DNA from: Actinospineispora spinosispora DSM 44797
Lineage (GTDB): Bacteria; Actinomycetota; Actinomycetes; Mycobacteriales; Pseudonocardiaceae
Direction: 5' to 3'
DNA length: 48,782 bases
NCBI RefSeq assembly: GCF_000429025.1
Contig: NZ_KE386837.1
Span: 24,010-72,791, forward strand
The position numbers were made by a program, and so were the translations under genes. The notes beneath the pieces are model-generated. The model did not search any database. It saw nothing but the letters and a program-made list of their open reading frames with translations, and was not told the DNA's origin. The first letter of the stretch is position 1. Each line of letters starts with the position of its first letter. Positions 16,403 to 23,509 of the stretch are shown piece after piece.

Positions 16403-16522
16403 TTCGTTGTGCGTACCGCGTGGGCACTTTCGCCCGCGTTAGACGGTATATGCAGCGCTGATATACCCAGCACAGGTGAGAACCAGGCACGTGTTAGACA
16501 CAGCAAGGGACGGGTGAGCAGG

Positions 16523-16909
16523 GTGCCGACCGGCAGGGTCAAGTGGTACGACACTGAGAAGGGTTTCGGCTTCCTTTCCCAGGACGGCGGCGCGGACGTG
16601 TATGTCCGTAAGGCGGCGCTGCCGGCTGGGATCGAGGGCCTCAAGTCCGGCCAGCGGGTGGAGTTCGGCATGGCCGAAGGGCGGCGTGGCCCACAGGCGT
16701 TGTCGGTCCGGCTGGTGGACGCGCCGCCGTCGGTCGCCGAGACCCAGCGCCGTCCCGCCGAGGAGCTGCACGGCCTGATCGAAGACATGATCAAGCTGCT
16801 GGAGAACAAGGTTCAGCCGGACCTGCGCCGGGGTCGCTACCCGGACCGTCGCAGCTCGAAGCTCGCGGCGGAGGTCGTTCGCGCGGTGGCGCGTGACCTG
16901 GACGGCTGA
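16523..16909 (+). CDS. cold-shock-domain protein with C-terminal helical extension
   Basis: The 128-aa product has an N-terminal cold-shock domain (residues 1-62) with RNP1-like KGFGFLSQDG and RNP2-like DVYVRKAAL, where the usual VFVH is changed. A charged helical tail of about 65 residues follows (ETQRRPAEELHGLIEDMIKL...), not found in classical CspA. It probably binds single-stranded nucleic acid. The GTG at 16523 is selected because the domain starts there (PTGRVKWYDTEKGFGF); GTG 16514 is an alternative closer to AAGGGA. A strong terminator follows. Confidence 0.88.
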   Translation: MPTGRVKWYDTEKGFGFLSQDGGADVYVRKAALPAGIEGLKSGQRVEFGMAEGRRGPQALSVRLVDAPPSVAETQRRPAEELHGLIEDMIKLLENKVQPDLRRGRYPDRRSSKLAAEVVRAVARDLDG

Positions 16910-16929
16910 GTAGCACGGTTCAGACTTGT

Positions 16930-16969
16930 CGATCGGCCGGCCGGTGACCCTGTCATCGCCGGCCGATCA
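16930..16969 (+). terminator. intrinsic terminator after the cold-shock gene
   Basis: GATCGGCCGGC and GCCGGCCGATC form a perfect 11-bp stem around a 16-nt loop, followed by AGCTTTT. The T-run points to termination on the plus strand, and the end of the minus-strand gene at 16967 overlaps it. Confidence 0.75.
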
Positions 16970-17248
16970 GCTTTTGCGGTGAATCTCCTCGGCCCGCTCG
17001 GCGAGCGTGCGCGGGCCGCACGGCCACGGGGCGCCGATGCAGGTGATGCATCGTCCGTGCCGATCGGGCTGGTGGGCGAAGAGCATCGCGCGCCACAGGC
17101 GCGGTTTGTCGGCGATCGCGGCGGCGGCCGAGTCGTCGGCCTCGCGCTCGTCGATCTCTGCCGGGCGCACCTCGTCGGGGACCCGAGATGTCGCGTCCGA
17201 GTCGCTTGGATCACTGGATCCCGGAATGGGGTCCGCTCCTCTCGGCAT
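16967..17248 (-). CDS. hypothetical Cys-containing small protein
   Basis: The 93-aa protein is not recognised. Its N-terminal half is acidic and probably disordered. The C-terminal part carries HRCITC-like cysteines (HGRCITCIGAPWPCGP), spaced like a small metal-binding or redox motif, then a LAERAEEIHR helix. The ATG at 17248 gives a compact protein but has no clear Shine-Dalgarno. Earlier in-frame ATGs lie in an ATGCAC/ATGCAT run at about 17266-17281. High-GC third positions support coding. It ends inside the terminator at 16930-16969. Confidence 0.65.
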   Translation of the reverse strand: MPRGADPIPGSSDPSDSDATSRVPDEVRPAEIDEREADDSAAAAIADKPRLWRAMLFAHQPDRHGRCITCIGAPWPCGPRTLAERAEEIHRKS

Positions 17249-17595
17249 TGTCAGATTTTGGCGCAAGTGCATATGCATGTGCATCAAGAGTGTCGACGAT
17301 GATCCCACTGGACTCCACCCTGGCATCCCTCGGCCCGTGTGACCAAAGTGACTATCTGGACGATAGTTAGAAAAGAAGCTAATGATGTGCTGGCCGGAAG
17401 GTCGCGGATTATGCCGTCGGAAAGCCCAACATCGCACTAACGTGTTATCAAGGTTCTGATAATGATCCTTTCGGACCAGACGGGAGTGGCTGGTGTGACT
17501 CAGACGGCGACCTTCGGTGCAAGCCGTCCCGGGATGCGAGACAAGACCACCCTCTGGCTACCAGTGTTATAGCAATACAGGCTAAGATTCTTTAC
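17249..17595. promoter_or_regulatory. intergenic region upstream of the response regulator
   Basis: This 347-bp AT-richer region contains a dyad TTATCA/TGATAA (17445-17462), a possible 25-codon ORF (17495-17572), and a likely -10 TAAGAT (17583-17588) that ends 7 nt before the GTG start at 17596, so that transcript may be leaderless. No other gene is evident. Confidence 0.5.
17495..17572 (+). CDS. possible 25-aa leader peptide
   Basis: GTG at 17495 follows GGGAG (17482-17486) by 8 nt and opens a 25-codon frame ending TAG at 17570-17572, just before the response regulator promoter. The product begins VTQTATFGASRPG and ends WLPVL. It matches nothing I recognise. The good ribosome site is its main support, and chance is quite possible. 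Confidence 0.25.
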   Translation: MTQTATFGASRPGMRDKTTLWLPVL

Positions 17596-18282
17596 GTGCC
17601 GCACGTCTTGGTCATCGAGGAAGATTCCGCCACCCGTGGTGGGCTCGTCCGAGCCCTGTCCGCAGCCGATCACGCGACGAGCTCTGCCGCGACCGGGATG
17701 GCCGGATTACAAGCTGCCGTCGAAAACCGCCCTGACATCGTGTTGTTGGACCTGTCGCTCCCCGACCTGGACGGCATGCAATTGCTGACCATGCTCAGGG
17801 CAGCCGCATCCGACGTCCCGGTGATCGTGGTGACGAGCTACGACGACGAGGGGCGGATCATTGCCGCACTCGACGCGGGCGCCGACGACTATCTGGTCAA
17901 ACCATTCGGATTCGGTTCACTCTTAGCGCGCGTGCGCGCTGTCCTGCGCCGCCACCACTCCGCGCCGGCTCGGCGACCGACGCTCGTGCTCGGCGGGCTG
18001 GCCATCGACCTGTCCGCGCGCACCGCCGAGCTGGACGGTCGAGCGCTGGCGCTGTCGCCCAAGGAGTTCGACCTGCTGTCCTACATGGCGCGCCGTGCCG
18101 GTCAGGTCGTCAGCAAGCAGGAGCTGCTCGCCGAGGTCTGGCGGATGCCGTACAGCCACGCCGACAAGACGGTGGACGTCCACGTCTCCTGGCTGCGCCG
18201 CAAGCTGCGCGAGAGCGGCAAGGAACCCCGCTACCTCCACACCATCAGAGGCGTAGGCCTACGCCTGGACATCCCCACGTGA
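17596..18282 (+). CDS. OmpR/PhoB-family response regulator, orphan
   Basis: The 228-aa protein has a receiver domain (residues 1-115) with acidic pair EED, phospho-acceptor Asp in VLLDLSLPDLDG (about 52), switch Thr/Ser in VIVVTSYDDE and Lys in DYLVKPFGF. It is joined to a winged-helix DNA-binding domain (LSPKEFDLLSYMARRAGQVVSKQ... TVDVHVSWLRRKL...TIRGVGLRL). No histidine kinase is adjacent. The -10 element ends 7 nt before the GTG, so translation may be leaderless. Its TGA stop lies in the end of 117-bp palindrome E. Confidence 0.94.
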   Translation: MPHVLVIEEDSATRGGLVRALSAADHATSSAATGMAGLQAAVENRPDIVLLDLSLPDLDGMQLLTMLRAAASDVPVIVVTSYDDEGRIIAALDAGADDYLVKPFGFGSLLARVRAVLRRHHSAPARRPTLVLGGLAIDLSARTAELDGRALALSPKEFDLLSYMARRAGQVVSKQELLAEVWRMPYSHADKTVDVHVSWLRRKLRESGKEPRYLHTIRGVGLRLDIPT

Positions 18283-18395
18283 GTGGCAAGTGGTTCTACC
18301 GCGAAGCGGCGCCGAAGGCGTGGCAACCCTGGGCACTCACGACTCGCTTTTCGTCGTGAGTGCCCAGGGTTGCCATAGGACCACTTGCCACTCAC
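18279..18395 (+). repeat. 117-bp GTGAGTG compound palindrome (E)
   Basis: The outer arms are GTGAGTGGCAAGTGGTTCTA and TAGGACCACTTGCCACTCAC. The mini-hairpins are CCGCGAAGCGG and CGCCGAAGGCG. The inner arms are perfect complements around loop GACTCGCTTTTCGTC. It supplies the stop codon of the response regulator gene. Confidence 0.92.
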
Positions 18396-18468
18396 GAAAG
18401 CCGGGGAACAAGGGGATCAGCACGTCAGGGCTGCGCGCAGGGATGGGTGCACTGCCTCGGGGTCCCTC
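18396..18468. repeat. spacer of composite element 3
   Basis: The 73-bp spacer lies between elements E and F. Its right end (TGCACTGCCTCGGGGTCCCTC) resembles the corresponding ends of spacers 1 and 2, and its left end is a shorter, diverged version. Confidence 0.6.
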
Positions 18469-18585
18469 GTGAGTGCTGAGGCCGCCTATAGCCGGTCTAG
18501 GCACTCACGACGAAAAGCGTGTCGTGAGTGCCTAGACCGGCTACGCCTTCGGCGCCGCTTCGCGGTAGACGGCCTCATCACTCAC
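18469..18585 (-). repeat. 117-bp GTGAGTG compound palindrome (F)
   Basis: This inverted copy faces E. Its inner arms (20 nt) are perfect complements, its loop is identical to that of element A, and its mini-hairpins read CGCCTTCGGCG and CCGCTTCGCGG. On the minus strand its end is translated as the last 14 residues of RecQ and supplies the TAG stop. Confidence 0.92.
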
Positions 18586-20412
18586 GAGGGTTTCCAGGAC
18601 TCCTTCGCCGTACTTCGCCAGTTTGTTCTCGCCTACTCCGCTGATCGTGCTCAGCTCGTCCAGGGAGCTGGGTAGGCGTGTGGCGACCTCGCGCAGCACC
18701 GCGTCGTGGAAGATCACGTAGGCGGGCACGCCCTGCTCCTTCGCCACTCCGGCCCGCCACGCGCGCAGTCGCTCGAAGATCGGTGTGGCCTCGGCGGACA
18801 GCTCGACCTGCGGCGCCTTCGAGGAGGTCTTCGCGGCACGGGCCTTCGGCTGTTTGACCGGGTCGCGCCGCATCATCACCTGGCGCTCGCCGCGCAGCAC
18901 CTCGCGGCTCGACTCGGTGAGCACGAACGTCTGGTAGGTGCCCTCGACCGACAGCAGCCCCTGCGCCATGAGCTGCCGGATGACCCCGCGCCACTCGCCG
19001 TCGGCTAGGTCCTCGCCGACTCCGAAGACGGTGAGCGACTGGTGGTCGAACTGCTCGACCTTCGGGGTGAGCTTGCCGCGCAGGATGTCGATGATCTGCC
19101 CGGCGCCGAACTTCTGCCGGCGCTCCCGGTCCAGCCGGAACACCGTGGACAGCACCTTCTGCGCGGCGACGGTGCCGTCCCAGGACTCCGGCGGGGTCAG
19201 GCACGTGTCGCAGTTGCCGCACGGCTCACCGCGCTGACCGAAGTAGTTGAGCAGCTGGACGCGGCGGCACTCGACGGTCTCGCACAGTGCGAGCATCGCG
19301 TCGAGGTGCCTGTTCAGCTGCCTGCGGTGGGCGAGGTCGCCCTGCGACTCGTCGATCATCTTGCGCTGCTGCACGACGTCGGCGAGGCCGTAGGCGAGCC
19401 ACGCGGTGGATGGCAGCCCGTCGCGGCCCGCCCTGCCGGTCTCCTGGTAGTAGCCCTCGACCGACTTCGGCAGGTCGAGGTGGGCGACGAACCGCACGTC
19501 CGGCTTGTCGATGCCCATGCCGAACGCGATGGTGGCGACCATGACCACGCCGTCCTCGCGCAGGAAGCGGGCCTGGTTCTTCGCGCGCGTCCGGGCGTCG
19601 AGGCCCGCGTGGTAGGGCAGCGCGGTGATGCGCTGCGCGCTCAGGAAGTCGGCGGTCTGCTCGACGGACTTGCGGGACAGGCAGTAGACGATGCCCGCGT
19701 CGCCGGGGTGCTCGGAGCGCAGCAGGTCCAGCAGCTGGCGGCGCGGCTCGTTCTTCGGCGCGATGCGGTACTGGATGTTCGGCCGGTCGAAGCTGGCGAC
19801 GAAATGTCGGGCACCGCCGGACTCGGACAGGTTGAGCCGGGTGGCGATCTCGGCGTGCGTCGTCCGGGTCGCGGTGGCGGTCAGCGCGATGCGGGGCACG
19901 TCCGGCCAGCGTTCGTGCAGCTCGGACAGGCCGAGGTAGTCGGGCCGGAAGTCGTGGCCCCACTGTGCGACGCAGTGCGCCTCGTCGATCGCGAACAGGG
20001 CGACCTTGCCCTTGTCGAGCAGCCGCATCGTCGAGTCGACCCGCAGTCGCTCCGGCGCCAGGTAGAGCAGGTCCAGCTTGCCGGACAGGAAGGCGTTCTC
20101 GACCTCCCTGCGCTCGGTGACGTCCTGCGTGGAGTTGAGGAACCCGGCCCGGACGCCGAGCGCGCGCAGCGCGTCGACCTGGTCCTGCATGAGCGCGATC
20201 AGCGGTGACACCACGACACCGACGCCGTCACGCACCAGCGCCGGAATCTGGTAGCACAGCGACTTGCCACCACCGGTCGGCATGAGCACGAGTGCATCGC
20301 CGCCGCCGCACACGTGGCCGATGATCTCCGCCTGCTCGCCACGGAAGGCGTCGTAGCCGAAGACCCTCTTGAGCACGTCGAGCGGCGCGGGGGAGGTGTC
20401 GGCGAGAGTCAC
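18541..20412 (-). CDS. recQ: ATP-dependent DNA helicase RecQ
   Basis: The 623-aa SF2 helicase has motif 0/I (FRGEQAEII... MPTGGGKSLCYQ), DEAHC Walker B, the aromatic-rich loop (AQWGHDFRPDY), motif VI (GRAGRDG), a zinc-binding region (CETVECRRVQLLNYFG... CGNCDTC), the RQC winged helix and a C-terminal HRDC domain (YVIFHDAVLREVATRLP). It unwinds recombination and replication intermediates. After the HRDC end (KYGEGVLETL) the last 14 residues, VSDEAVYREAAPKA, are encoded by 117-bp palindrome F, which also gives the stop. The native C-terminus was therefore altered. Confidence 0.95.
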   Translation of the reverse strand: MTLADTSPAPLDVLKRVFGYDAFRGEQAEIIGHVCGGGDALVLMPTGGGKSLCYQIPALVRDGVGVVVSPLIALMQDQVDALRALGVRAGFLNSTQDVTERREVENAFLSGKLDLLYLAPERLRVDSTMRLLDKGKVALFAIDEAHCVAQWGHDFRPDYLGLSELHERWPDVPRIALTATATRTTHAEIATRLNLSESGGARHFVASFDRPNIQYRIAPKNEPRRQLLDLLRSEHPGDAGIVYCLSRKSVEQTADFLSAQRITALPYHAGLDARTRAKNQARFLREDGVVMVATIAFGMGIDKPDVRFVAHLDLPKSVEGYYQETGRAGRDGLPSTAWLAYGLADVVQQRKMIDESQGDLAHRRQLNRHLDAMLALCETVECRRVQLLNYFGQRGEPCGNCDTCLTPPESWDGTVAAQKVLSTVFRLDRERRQKFGAGQIIDILRGKLTPKVEQFDHQSLTVFGVGEDLADGEWRGVIRQLMAQGLLSVEGTYQTFVLTESSREVLRGERQVMMRRDPVKQPKARAAKTSSKAPQVELSAEATPIFERLRAWRAGVAKEQGVPAYVIFHDAVLREVATRLPSSLDELSTISGVGENKLAKYGEGVLETLVSDEAVYREAAPKA

Positions 20413-20485
20413 GCACCCGATCGTACGAGGGCCGTTCCGGCCGCCGCGGGCCTATCGCCCAACCCCTGTGCGATCGCGATCAGAT

Positions 20486-20533
20486 CGACAACCTGTAGTT
20501 GACGAAATGCCTATCGTCAACCTAAGGTTGTCG
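20486..20533. promoter_or_regulatory. nested operator overlapping promoter of the HTH-Clp-N gene
   Basis: Two concentric dyads, CGACAACC/GGTTGTCG outside and GTTGACGA/TCGTCAAC inside, are perfect 8-bp arms with 4-bp gaps and an 8-bp centre. TTGACG (20499-20504) and TAAGGT (20523-20528) with 18-bp spacing look like a promoter inside the dyads. The ATG at 20535 is 7 nt past the -10, so a leaderless, autoregulated transcript is likely. Confidence 0.7.
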
Positions 20534-20534
20534 T

Positions 20535-21299
20535 ATGACGCAATCCGCTCCGGTGACCGCCAATGTCCGACTCGACGACCTCATCGACGCCATCAAGAAG
20601 GTCCACACCGACGCACTCGACCAGCTCTCCGACGCGGTGCTCGCCGCCGACCACCTCGGTGACGTGGCCGACCACCTCATCGGCCACTTCGTCGACCAGG
20701 CCCGCCGCTCCGGAGCGTCGTGGACCGACATCGGCCGCAGCATGGGTGTCAGCAAGCAGGCCGCCCAGAAGCGGTTCGTACCGAAGGACCCCGGCGAGAT
20801 GTCCGACCTCGACCCGCAACAGGGCTTCAACCGGTTCACCCTGCGGGCCAGGAACGTGGTGATCGCCGCGCAGAACGAGGCCCGCGCGGCCAGCAACAAC
20901 GCCATCCGCACCGAACACCTCGTGCTCGGCCTGCTGGTCGACCCCGAGGGCCTTGGCGCGAAGGTGATCGTCGAGCAGGGGGTCGCGCTGGAGACGGTCA
21001 AGCGGGTGGTCACGGCGGCGCTTCCGCCCCCGGTCGAGGACATGCCGGCACTCGTCCCGTTCGACGCGGGCGCGCGCAAGGCGCTGGAGCTCACCTACCG
21101 GCACGCGCTGCGGATGGGGCACAACTACATCGGCACCGAGCACATCCTGCTGGCGCTGTTGGAACAGGAGGACGGCAGCGGCGTGCTGACCGGCCTCGGC
21201 CTGGAGTTCATCTCGGTGTCCGACCGGGTGGCCGAGGTCCTCGCCGCGATCGCCAAGCGGGTCGCGGGCGCGGTCGACGAGAGCCTTGCCGACGGCTGA
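20535..21299 (+). CDS. HTH and Clp N-terminal-domain protein
   Basis: The 254-aa protein has an N-terminal helical part with an HTH-like segment (SGASWTDIGRSMGVSKQAAQKRF, about 58-80). Two Clp-N repeats follow (FTLRARNVVIAAQNEARAAS with IRTEHLVLGLL, then ARKALELTYRHALRMGHNYIGTEHILLALL). It lacks any AAA+ ATPase domain. Clp-N repeats bind substrates or adaptors of ClpC/ClpB. The HTH and the nested operator right before the start suggest a regulator that represses itself and may sense protein-quality state. That role is inference. Confidence 0.88.
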   Translation: MTQSAPVTANVRLDDLIDAIKKVHTDALDQLSDAVLAADHLGDVADHLIGHFVDQARRSGASWTDIGRSMGVSKQAAQKRFVPKDPGEMSDLDPQQGFNRFTLRARNVVIAAQNEARAASNNAIRTEHLVLGLLVDPEGLGAKVIVEQGVALETVKRVVTAALPPPVEDMPALVPFDAGARKALELTYRHALRMGHNYIGTEHILLALLEQEDGSGVLTGLGLEFISVSDRVAEVLAAIAKRVAGAVDESLADG

Positions 21300-21304
21300 G
21301 CGGG

Positions 21305-21805
21305 CTACTTGGTGGTCAGGACCCAGCTGCCCCGGATCGGGAAGGCCGGCTCACCGTTCGCATCCACGGTGGGCTGGCCGCCGCCGTACTGCTGGACCTG
21401 CGCGGTGGCCAGCTGGTCGGCGGCCTCGGGCAGGCTCAGCGTGTAGGAGGTCTCCTTGTCCGGCGCGAACACCGGGCTGCGTCCGTCGACCCGGTTGCCG
21501 TTCGCCGCCAGGTAGGAGAAGACGACCTGCCACGGCGTCGAGGACACCGAGGACGGCACCGTCACCTGGAGCGGCTGCCCGGCCGGGACGGCCATCTTGA
21601 CCACCGCGTCCGGACGGTTCTGACACTCGGTGACCTTGAGGTCGCAGTACTGGGCGGGCCCGGTGCTGACCTTCCCGGCGACCGAGGCGAACTCGACGTT
21701 CGGCGGGCCGCTCGAACTGACCAGCACCCACACCACGGCGGCGACCACGACCACCACGGCGGCCAGCACGCCGCCCACGACCAGCCGGGACCTACGAACC
21801 TTCAC
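21305..21805 (-). CDS. DUF2771 family membrane-anchored protein
   Basis: The 166-aa protein has an N-terminal membrane anchor (VVGGVLAAVVVVVAAVVWVLV) and an outer beta-rich domain with two cysteines (YCDLKVTECQ). It matches the actinobacterial DUF2771 family of unknown function, often beside an MFS gene as here. The GTG at 21805 overlaps the MFS stop as GTGA, showing coupling. It is convergent with the Clp-N gene, 5 bp apart, with no hairpin between them. Confidence 0.85.
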   Translation of the reverse strand: MKVRRSRLVVGGVLAAVVVVVAAVVWVLVSSSGPPNVEFASVAGKVSTGPAQYCDLKVTECQNRPDAVVKMAVPAGQPLQVTVPSSVSSTPWQVVFSYLAANGNRVDGRSPVFAPDKETSYTLSLPEAADQLATAQVQQYGGGQPTVDANGEPAFPIRGSWVLTTK

Positions 21806-23400
21806 GACACCGTCCGAAAGGGGATCACCGGTTGCTCCCGGTGCCTGATCCAGGGCAGCAGTGACTGCCCACGTCCGATCATCATGGCCTGCGTGCCGCC
21901 GAGCGCGACGACCAGTGCCACCACGCCGAACCCGATCCAGTACACCGGCGGCAGCAGCACCCCGAGCGCGCCGCCGAACACCCAGGCCAGCTGCAGGACG
22001 GTCTCGGACCGGCCGAACGCCGAGGCCCGGGAGCGTTCCGGCAGGTCGCGCTGGATGACCGCGTCGAGACACACCTTCGCCAGCGCGCTCGCGGTGGCGG
22101 CGGCGAAGGCACAGATCGCGGCCGTGGTGACGCCGGGCAGGACCGCGACCAGCACGGTGCCGGCCACACTCACCCCGGTGCATCCGAGCACCACCGGGTC
22201 GGAGCGGTCGAACCGCTGCTTGGAGCCGATCCCGTTGCCGACGATGCCGCCCACGCCCGCCGCGACGCCGATGATCCCCAGCAGCATCATCTGCTTCGAC
22301 GGGTTGTGCTCGGTCTGCGCCTTGATCACGAACGCCAGGAACAGCGTCAGGAAGCCGGTCGAGATCCGGACCGCGCCGTTCGCCCACAGGCACACCACGA
22401 CGCGGCGGCCCATCGGCTGCCGTTTCGCGTTGCGTGGCCTGCCGCGCAGCGACGCCGGGACCTCACCGGCGGTGACCTCCACCCACGCCGGGATGCGCAG
22501 GCACAGCCACGCGCCGAGCCCGCACAGGACGGCGGTGAACACCAGCGCCCCCGGTGACCCGGTGAGCTTGGCGATCCCGGCCGCGATGCCGCCGAACACG
22601 CCCCCGGCGAGCAGCCCGAACACGGTCAGCCGGGAGTTCGTGGTGACCAGCGTGATCGCCTCGGGCAACACTCTGGGCGTGACGGCGGCGCGCAGCACGG
22701 TGAACGACTTCGACAGCACCAGCGCACCCAACGCCGCCGGGTACAGGCCCCAGTCGTTGAAGTGGAAGGCCATCACGATGGCGAGCGCGCCCCGTCCGAC
22801 GAAGCTCGCGGCCAGCGCGACCCGCCTGCCGCGCTGCACCTTGTCCAGCAGCGGACCGATGACCGGGGCGACCAGCGCGAACGGTGCCACGGTGATCAGC
22901 AGGTAGAGCGCGACCTTGGTCTTGCTCTCGGCGGTCGCGGCGGAGAAGAACAGGGTGTTGGCCAGCGCGACGGCGACGGCGGCGTCGGTCGCGTAGTCCA
23001 TCATGCTGGCGTAGGTCAGTGCGGTCAGCCCGGAGCGGTCCGCGCCGTCGGCGCCCGCGGCGCGTTGGAAGGCCCGGATTCCCTGCCCGGTCAGCTGGCG
23101 GCCGCGCCACGCCGCGACCCGGGTGACGGTCAGCTTGCGCGGTGGTGGCGGCTCACCGGCCCGCCGCTCGGCGACGGGTTCCTCGTGGTGGTCGGCGGCC
23201 TGGTCGTAGGGCTCGTCCCGCCACGGCTCGTACGCGCGTGGCTGGGGGTCGGGCCGGCGCAGCTCCGGCTCGGGCGCACCGCCCGCACGGACACCTTCAC
23301 CGTTGACCCACATCCGCCGCCGCCGCGACCCCGACGACCAGCCGGCACGCGTCACCTTCGACGCCTGCTGCCCCGACCGGTCCCTACGCATGCCCCCCAT
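21802..23400 (-). CDS. MFS transporter with long basic N-terminus
   Basis: The 532-aa protein has a hydrophilic, Arg-rich and Pro-rich N-terminus of about 120 residues, then about 12 membrane helices (from ALTYASMMDYATDAAVAVAL). It resembles actinobacterial MFS proteins encoded next to DUF2771. The substrate is unknown. The ATG at 23400 is chosen; ATG 23391 is an alternative and neither has a strong ribosome site. Frames open further upstream only by running through the 40-bp palindrome S3, so that extension is rejected. Confidence 0.88.
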   Translation of the reverse strand: MGGMRRDRSGQQASKVTRAGWSSGSRRRRMWVNGEGVRAGGAPEPELRRPDPQPRAYEPWRDEPYDQAADHHEEPVAERRAGEPPPPRKLTVTRVAAWRGRQLTGQGIRAFQRAAGADGADRSGLTALTYASMMDYATDAAVAVALANTLFFSAATAESKTKVALYLLITVAPFALVAPVIGPLLDKVQRGRRVALAASFVGRGALAIVMAFHFNDWGLYPAALGALVLSKSFTVLRAAVTPRVLPEAITLVTTNSRLTVFGLLAGGVFGGIAAGIAKLTGSPGALVFTAVLCGLGAWLCLRIPAWVEVTAGEVPASLRGRPRNAKRQPMGRRVVVCLWANGAVRISTGFLTLFLAFVIKAQTEHNPSKQMMLLGIIGVAAGVGGIVGNGIGSKQRFDRSDPVVLGCTGVSVAGTVLVAVLPGVTTAAICAFAAATASALAKVCLDAVIQRDLPERSRASAFGRSETVLQLAWVFGGALGVLLPPVYWIGFGVVALVVALGGTQAMMIGRGQSLLPWIRHREQPVIPFRTVS

Positions 23401-23466
23401 TGTCCAGGATCCGGCGGATGTACCGGCGCACCTGGAACAGCAAAGTCGGGTGATCACAATTGACCC

Positions 23467-23506
23467 GTGAGTGTTGTGGGTTGCCCTGGCAACCCACAAC
23501 ACTCAC
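23467..23506. repeat. 40-bp GTGAGTG palindrome (S3)
   Basis: Its perfect arms GTGAGTGTTGTGGGTTGCC are nearly those of S1. It lies 3 bp beyond the stop of the glutaminyl cyclase gene and upstream of the MFS gene on the same strand, so it could terminate the first transcript. Confidence 0.92.
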
Positions 23507-23509
23507 GGG

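Noticed and set aside
8638..18585. CRISPR-like array made of repeated GTGAGTG units
   Set aside because: Copies are unevenly spaced, in both orientations, with variable arms and no unique spacers of constant size.
23467..23502. N-terminal extension of the MFS gene through the palindrome (product starting MLWVARATHNTHG)
   Set aside because: The same peptide-like string appears wherever the palindrome is read; it is a translation of the repeat, not a conserved protein start.
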